Source: Kiritimatiellales bacterium (GTDB lineage Bacteria; Verrucomicrobiota; Kiritimatiellia; Kiritimatiellales; Pontiellaceae). From it: a stretch of 8,640 nt of DNA. The notes under the pieces were generated by a model. The model did no database searches and was not told the origin of the DNA. It saw only the letters and a program-made list of their open reading frames with translations. The first letter of the stretch is position 1; each line of letters opens with the position of its first letter. Where the stretch lies: contig JAIPIO010000170.1 of assembly GCA_021734595.1 (NCBI GenBank), positions 1 to 8,640 of the forward strand. Reading direction: 5' to 3'. Below, one piece after another: positions 4,863-8,640 of this stretch. The position numbers and the translations under genes are program-made.

Positions 4863-7766
4863 ATGAATTTTAAAAACGGGCTTTATTTGCTGATTGCCGG
4901 ATTGATGGTTTTTCCAATGGTTGGAAAAGCCGAGGTGCGCGAGTTCCAACCATTGGCCGGCCCATGGGAGATTGTCTTCGACAAACAGAACGAAGGCCGG
5001 GCAGGGGAGTGGCAGAGGCCGCAGATTTTCCAGACATTGGAAAAGCGGGTAATCACCGTGCCGAGTTGCTGGGAAGAGATGGAGCAGGACTATGAGGGTG
5101 TGGCGTGGTACCGGTGCGAATTTAATGTCTCGGCTGACTGGAAAGAGCGCCATATCCGTCTGTGCTTCGATGCCGTGAACTACCGCACCGAGGCGTGGAT
5201 CAACGGCGAGGTGGTCGGCATGCACGAAGGCGGCTTCGGGCCGTTTGAATTCGATATCAACGGCCAGCTCAGACACGGTGAATCCAACACACTGGTTGTA
5301 CGGGTAGTCGGCCCTGCGATTGTGTCGGATCAGGTCGACGATTTGGTGCGTAACGCAACGCCGCACTGGCGCGGCGGTTATATCGGTGGCATCTGGCAGT
5401 CGGTGAAGCTGGTCGCCACTGATTCGCTGCATGTGGCCGATGTCTTTGTGAAGCCTAATCTGGAGAAGGGACTGGCCGAGGCCTATATCCAGCTTGAAAA
5501 TTCCTCGATGAAGTCCGGCAAGGTTTTGCTCAATGTGTCGGTGGTATCGGACAAGCCGGTTGCTTCGAAGCAGATGGAAATCATGGTTCCTCCGGGCAGA
5601 CGCAAGGAAACGGTAAGCCTGGAAATTCCAGACGTGGTGACTTGGTCGCCGGACCATCCTCATCTGTATAAACTACGTGTTCAGTTGAAGCAGAACGGTA
5701 AAACGATCGACGAAACCGCAACCTGTTTCGGGATGCGCTCCTTTACGGTCAAGGATGGCGATTTTCTGTTGAACGGTAAACGAATCTACATCAAGGGCGC
5801 CTTCTGGGAAGGGCAGTATCCCAACACGCTGGCCTATCCGCGGGACCTCGACATGGTGCGTAAGGAAATCCGCATGGCCAAGGAGGCGGGTTTTAATATG
5901 CTCCGCCCGTGGCGGATGCCGCCGGTGCCGGGCATTCTCGACCTGTGCGACGAGATAGGCATGCTGCTTTCCGGCGCGCCGGCGGTCGAAAACATGGGTT
6001 ACTGGCCGGAAGAGACACCGCAGATGGAAAAACGCTGGACTGACGACATGGTGGCGATGGTAAAACGCGACCGCAACCATCCGTCGATTGTGCTGTGGGA
6101 AACGGCCAACGAAATTATCCGCAAGTCAAACCTGCTGCCGCGCCACCGCATTACGGTGGCTGCCCGCGCCGCAGATCCGACCCGATTGATCATCGATGAG
6201 TCTGGCGGTTCCCGCGCCCCATGGGGCTCGCACGCCTATCTGCCGTATTCCTCCGAGCCGTCACCGATGATTGACCGGCACATCTACCGCCGATCGCCGG
6301 TTGACGCGAAGACCTACCATCACCTCTTGACCTATGGCGAGGAAGGCCAGGCCAATATTATTTCGGAAGTGGGGTACGGCGGTGCGCCGGACTTTGCCGA
6401 CAATGTGCGCCGCTACAGGGAAAACGGCAACCCCAAGACCCCCGACTACCGTTTCCACGTGCGGATGCTTGATTCGCTCAACGGGATCATGGATAAGCAC
6501 GCCCTGCATGATATTTTCCCGGATGCCTCCGCGCTGTGTCTGGCCACGCAGAAGCTTCAGGCCGATGGCAACAAGCTTCAGTTGGAGGCGCTGCGCATCA
6601 ATCCGAAAACCGATGGCTACTGCCTGCATGCCTATACCGCCGGCGACTGGGTGGTCGGCGCCGGCGTGCTGGATATCTGGCGTCAGCCGAAGTTGCTGTA
6701 CCAGGCCTGCAAGGAGGTCCAACAGCCGCTCTATCTGGCCATCCATGCCGAGCCGCAGAATGTTTATGCATGGAAAGGCACCAAGCTAACCATCACGGCA
6801 GTCAATGATGGGGACAGCAAGAATGACGAACTGGAAGTGGCGGTGGTGAATCCGGCCGGGCAGCGCAAAGTGCTTTGTACTGAATCCAGAACGGTTTCAA
6901 CCGGCATCAGCAAGCTGTTCGAGCATCAGTTGGACACCAGACTGCAAGGTGGTGAGTTTACCGTCACGGCAACCCTGAAAAAGGGCGGCAAGGTGATTTC
7001 CAGCAATTCATACCCCATCTTCGTGCTGAAGAAAGGGGATCTGACTCCGGCGGTTAAACAGGTGGCGCTGTTTGAGCAACGGAAAGAGCTGAAGAAACTC
7101 CTGATGGGACGGCAGATCCAATGTCAGCAGTTCGGCCCGGACACCGATTTATCATTGCCGGTGATTGTTCCCCAGTCCTATGCCAGGATGGAAGCCCAGG
7201 GAAAAGTCTTCCGACGGTTAATGCAATGGGTGGAGCGCGGCGGAACCGCCATCTGGCTGCGGGTACCCGTTAATACCGAATACATCGGCCAGCCTATATA
7301 CCGTCAGCCCGAGAAAAACTACATGATGCAGCTGCGCGACCAGAAGCCGAGGAAGCTCGCCGAAAGCAAAATGGTGGAACAGGGTCTGTTCCCGATTGAT
7401 CTGCGCGCCCGCGGGGCCAGCGGCAGCTGGATTCCGGTGGGCCATTATGTCCGCGAACATCCGATCTTTGAAGGCCTGCCGGCTGGCGGTCTGATGGGGC
7501 AGGTCTACCAGAACGTGGCACCGATGACCACCATCATCAACCTGCCTGGCAAGGCGATTGCCGGCAGCTTGTCGTGGGATGTCATCCGTGACTACCGCGG
7601 ACCGAGCGAATGGTGGCACGGCACCGATCTCGCCGTTGTCAGCCACGGCAAAGGGCGGATGATTCTCTCCATGCTGAAACTAACCGAAAACCTCGGCAAG
7701 GATCCCGTCGCCGACAAGATCCTGTTCAACATGCTGGACTGGGCCGCAGATAAAGGAGCGCTATGA
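4863..7766 (+). CDS. Secreted GH2 family glycosidase with C-terminal glutamine-amidotransferase-like domain
   Basis: 967 residues. Residues 1-23 are a signal peptide (cleavage after GKA23). Then come the GH2 sugar-binding jelly roll (about 25-205; VPSCWEE, FDAVNYRTEAWING, GGIWQSVKL), an immunoglobulin-like domain (about 206-290), and the catalytic barrel from about 295 to 620 (FLLNGKRIYIKGAFW). NHPSIVLWETANE gives the acid/base Glu417 and IISEVGYGG the nucleophile Glu502, both GH2-typical. The usual G-x-N-R/x-H-E strand is altered to KGAFWEGQYPN, so the substrate pocket departs from classical beta-galactosidases. From about 733 to 960 lies a region (VALFEQRKELKKLL, VERGGTAIWLRVP, HPIFEGLP, VVSHGKGRMILS) resembling class I glutamine-amidotransferase/ThuA-like folds, which are non-catalytic in many glycosidases. 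Expected reaction: removal of a beta-linked (galactose, glucuronate or similar) residue from oligosaccharides; exact sugar unknown. Sits in the sulfatase operon and overlaps its paralogue by 4 bases. Confidence 0.9.
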   Translation: MNFKNGLYLLIAGLMVFPMVGKAEVREFQPLAGPWEIVFDKQNEGRAGEWQRPQIFQTLEKRVITVPSCWEEMEQDYEGVAWYRCEFNVSADWKERHIRLCFDAVNYRTEAWINGEVVGMHEGGFGPFEFDINGQLRHGESNTLVVRVVGPAIVSDQVDDLVRNATPHWRGGYIGGIWQSVKLVATDSLHVADVFVKPNLEKGLAEAYIQLENSSMKSGKVLLNVSVVSDKPVASKQMEIMVPPGRRKETVSLEIPDVVTWSPDHPHLYKLRVQLKQNGKTIDETATCFGMRSFTVKDGDFLLNGKRIYIKGAFWEGQYPNTLAYPRDLDMVRKEIRMAKEAGFNMLRPWRMPPVPGILDLCDEIGMLLSGAPAVENMGYWPEETPQMEKRWTDDMVAMVKRDRNHPSIVLWETANEIIRKSNLLPRHRITVAARAADPTRLIIDESGGSRAPWGSHAYLPYSSEPSPMIDRHIYRRSPVDAKTYHHLLTYGEEGQANIISEVGYGGAPDFADNVRRYRENGNPKTPDYRFHVRMLDSLNGIMDKHALHDIFPDASALCLATQKLQADGNKLQLEALRINPKTDGYCLHAYTAGDWVVGAGVLDIWRQPKLLYQACKEVQQPLYLAIHAEPQNVYAWKGTKLTITAVNDGDSKNDELEVAVVNPAGQRKVLCTESRTVSTGISKLFEHQLDTRLQGGEFTVTATLKKGGKVISSNSYPIFVLKKGDLTPAVKQVALFEQRKELKKLLMGRQIQCQQFGPDTDLSLPVIVPQSYARMEAQGKVFRRLMQWVERGGTAIWLRVPVNTEYIGQPIYRQPEKNYMMQLRDQKPRKLAESKMVEQGLFPIDLRARGASGSWIPVGHYVREHPIFEGLPAGGLMGQVYQNVAPMTTIINLPGKAIAGSLSWDVIRDYRGPSEWWHGTDLAVVSHGKGRMILSMLKLTENLGKDPVADKILFNMLDWAADKGAL
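4912..4958. repeat. Two 15-bp palindromic motifs within the 5' coding region of the first GH2 gene
   Basis: TTCCAATGGTTGGAA (4912-4926, perfect arms) and TTCCAACCATTGGCC (4944-4958, last two bases off) have centres 32 bp apart. Bases 4914-4926 and 4944-4956 are exact reverse complements, so the mRNA could form a 13-bp stem with a 17-base loop. They encode residues in FPMVGKAEVREFQPLAG, spanning the signal-peptide cleavage site. The equivalent positions in the downstream paralogue also carry the motif. Confidence 0.65.
5028..5042. repeat. 15-bp palindromic motif, third site in the first GH2 gene
   Basis: TTCCAGACATTGGAA has one arm mismatch (G for A) against the motif TTCCAA-N3-TTGGAA. Its centre is 84 bp from the previous site, the same distance as between the equivalent sites of the second GH2 gene. 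It encodes part of IFQTLEK. Confidence 0.5.
7753..7758 (+). promoter_or_regulatory. Ribosome binding site of the second GH2 gene, inside the end of the first
   Basis: AAGGAG lies 4 bases before the ATG at 7763 and within the last codons of the upstream gene. With the ATGA stop/start overlap this suggests translational coupling of the two GH2 genes. Confidence 0.65.
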
Positions 7767-8640
7767 AACAAACAATATTACTGGTACTGATTACCGCCGC
7801 ATTGTTGGTTTTTCCACCCATTGGAAAAGCTGAGGTGCGCGAGTTCCAACCATTGGACGGCTCGTGGGAAATCATCTTCGACAAACAGAACGAAGGTCGG
7901 GCAGGGGAGTGGCAGAAGCAGAAGGTTTTCCAATCATTGGAAACCCGCTGCAAGATTGATGTGCCGAGCTGCTGGGAAGAGATTGAAAAGGACTACGAAG
8001 GTGTAGGTTTCTACGGCACCAAGTTCAAGGTTTCCAATGATTGGAAAGGCAAGGTGGTACGCCTCCAGTTTGATGCCGTCAACTATGTGGCAGAAGTCTA
8101 TGTGAACGACACGCCGGTTGGGCGGCACGAGGGCGGCTACGGCAATTTTGAATTCCGCATCGACGACCTGCTGAAGTTCGGCAAGGAAAACTTTCTTAGC
8201 CTGCGGGTGATTGGCCCCATTGTGGCCGAAGACAAGGTGATTGATGGGATCGGCCAGAGCGACATGCCGCACTGGCGCGGCGCCATTGCCGGTGGAATCT
8301 GGCAGTCGGTGCGGTTGGTGGCCACCGGCACGGCGTTTGTGGATGACGTATTCATCGTTCCGCAGTTGAAGAACGACACGGCAAAGGTTCAGGTTGTGCT
8401 GCAAAACACGGAGCACACCGCCCGTGAAGTCGAGGTTGATGTTTCAATCTTTTCAACGGAAAGCCCCGCCAAGGCGGTTGCGGTTGAATCCGAAAAGCTC
8501 AAGCTCGTTCCCGGAACCAACGAGGTGGACTGGACGCTAAAGATTCGCAAGCCCCGCTACTGGTCACCAGACGATCCGCACCTTTATACCGCCAAGATCA
8601 GCATTGATGGTCAGGATGTAAAATCCGTGCGTTTCGGGAT
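7763..8640 (+). CDS. Second secreted GH2 family glycosidase, paralogue of the preceding gene (3' truncated by window)
   Basis: The frame is open from the ATG at 7763 to the end of the window: 292 complete codons. The start is fixed by the ATGA overlap with the upstream stop and an AAGGAG site. Residues 1-23 form a signal peptide ending in the same GKA as the upstream protein. The sugar-binding jelly roll follows (VPSCWEEIEKDYEGVGFY, FDAVNYVAEVYVND, MPHWRGAIAGGIWQSVRL) and then the start of the Ig-like domain (YWSPDDPHLYTAKI). The window stops just before the catalytic barrel, so the acid/base and nucleophile glutamates cannot be checked. It aligns nearly end to end with the upstream GH2 protein; identity is very high over the first 55 residues and lower (roughly half) afterwards, so it arose by tandem duplication or local conversion. 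Expected role: a related exo-glycosidase with changed specificity, secreted and co-expressed with the sulfatase. Confidence 0.88.
   Translation, partial: MKQTILLVLITAALLVFPPIGKAEVREFQPLDGSWEIIFDKQNEGRAGEWQKQKVFQSLETRCKIDVPSCWEEIEKDYEGVGFYGTKFKVSNDWKGKVVRLQFDAVNYVAEVYVNDTPVGRHEGGYGNFEFRIDDLLKFGKENFLSLRVIGPIVAEDKVIDGIGQSDMPHWRGAIAGGIWQSVRLVATGTAFVDDVFIVPQLKNDTAKVQVVLQNTEHTAREVEVDVSIFSTESPAKAVAVESEKLKLVPGTNEVDWTLKIRKPRYWSPDDPHLYTAKISIDGQDVKSVRFG
7812..7858. repeat. Two 15-bp palindromic motifs within the 5' coding region of the second GH2 gene
   Basis: TTCCACCCATTGGAA (7812-7826, one arm base off) and TTCCAACCATTGGAC (7844-7858, last base off) have centres 32 bp apart. Both start exactly 2900 bases after their counterparts at 4912 and 4944, so they are at the same codons relative to the gene start. 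The first differs from its counterpart at four adjacent bases, yet keeps the outer TTCCA/TTGGAA arms. Confidence 0.6.
7928..7942. repeat. 15-bp palindromic motif, third site in the second GH2 gene
   Basis: TTCCAATCATTGGAA has perfect 6-bp arms and lies 84 bp from the previous site. It corresponds to the degenerate site at 5028 in the first GH2 gene and encodes part of VFQSLET. Confidence 0.65.
8032..8046. repeat. 15-bp palindromic motif, fourth site, only in the second GH2 gene
   Basis: TTCCAATGATTGGAA has perfect arms and encodes part of VSNDWKG. The equivalent stretch in the first GH2 gene (5129-5143, VSADWKE) keeps the protein motif but not the palindrome. Confidence 0.65.

Noticed and set aside
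4803..4865. Earlier in-frame ATG at 4803 for the first GH2 gene
   Set aside because: It would overlap the sulfatase, lacks a ribosome site and puts about 20 mostly charged residues before the signal peptide; the ATG at 4863 has a strong site, and its downstream paralogue starts at the same position.
4743..5663. Open frame of 306 codons on the - strand spanning the sulfatase/GH2 junction
   Set aside because: It is antisense to two well-supported genes, including the GH2 signal peptide and jelly roll; no motif or start site supports it.
2942..8046. The palindromes as a CRISPR array
   Set aside because: The 15-bp units are not separated by regular unique spacers, most lie within reading frames, and there are no cas genes.

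Overview
The window looks like a stretch of a polysaccharide-degradation locus from a marine-type member of the PVC bacteria. Kiritimatiellota (for example Pontiella-like) or a related Verrucomicrobiota or Lentisphaerota lineage is my best guess. This rests on the gene mix (an S1 sulfatase with a C-terminal EF-hand, a GH127-type enzyme, long GH2 enzymes with a C-terminal glutamine-amidotransferase-like domain), the moderately high GC, and the absence of SusC/SusD genes. The taxonomic call is inference; there is no rRNA or other marker gene here.

All genes are on the + strand. (1) 1-726 is the 3' part of a right-handed beta-helix glycosidase with a GH49/GH28-type Asp triad. (2) 788-2815 is a secreted GH127/GH146-superfamily (DUF1680) glycosidase with the zinc and cysteine active-site set complete. 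(3) 2816-3085 is a 270-bp intergenic region holding a weak 9-bp tandem repeat, a small hairpin and a striking pair of 15-bp palindromes. (4) 3086-4846 is a secreted S1 sulfatase resembling iduronate-2-sulfatase (S1_7-like). (5) 4863-7766 is a secreted GH2 glycosidase. (6) 7763-8640 is a second GH2 paralogue that runs off the window; it overlaps the previous gene by an ATGA junction. The last three genes are spaced as an operon (16-bp gap, then 4-bp overlap). The first two lie upstream with 61-bp and 270-bp gaps and may be part of the same or a preceding unit.

Functionally, the enzymes would work together outside the cytoplasm: a backbone or side-chain hydrolase (beta-helix), an exo-acting furanosidase-like enzyme (GH127), a desulfating enzyme, and two related exo-glycosidases (GH2). 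A sulfated galactan, such as a carrageenan-like polymer, or an arabinose-containing sulfated polysaccharide, are both plausible; the sequence alone does not decide.

The most unusual signal is a family of 15-bp near-palindromes, consensus TTCCAAYCATTGGAA in one orientation. It occurs nine times (five with perfect 6+6 arms): twice upstream of the sulfatase gene, three times in the 5' coding region of the first GH2 gene and four times in the 5' coding region of the second. Three sites occupy equivalent positions in the two GH2 paralogues, and centre-to-centre spacings (21, 32, 84, 104 bp) are close to whole helical turns. I read this as a likely operator system or a dispersed palindromic repeat that tolerates being inside reading frames. 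No candidate binding protein is in the window.
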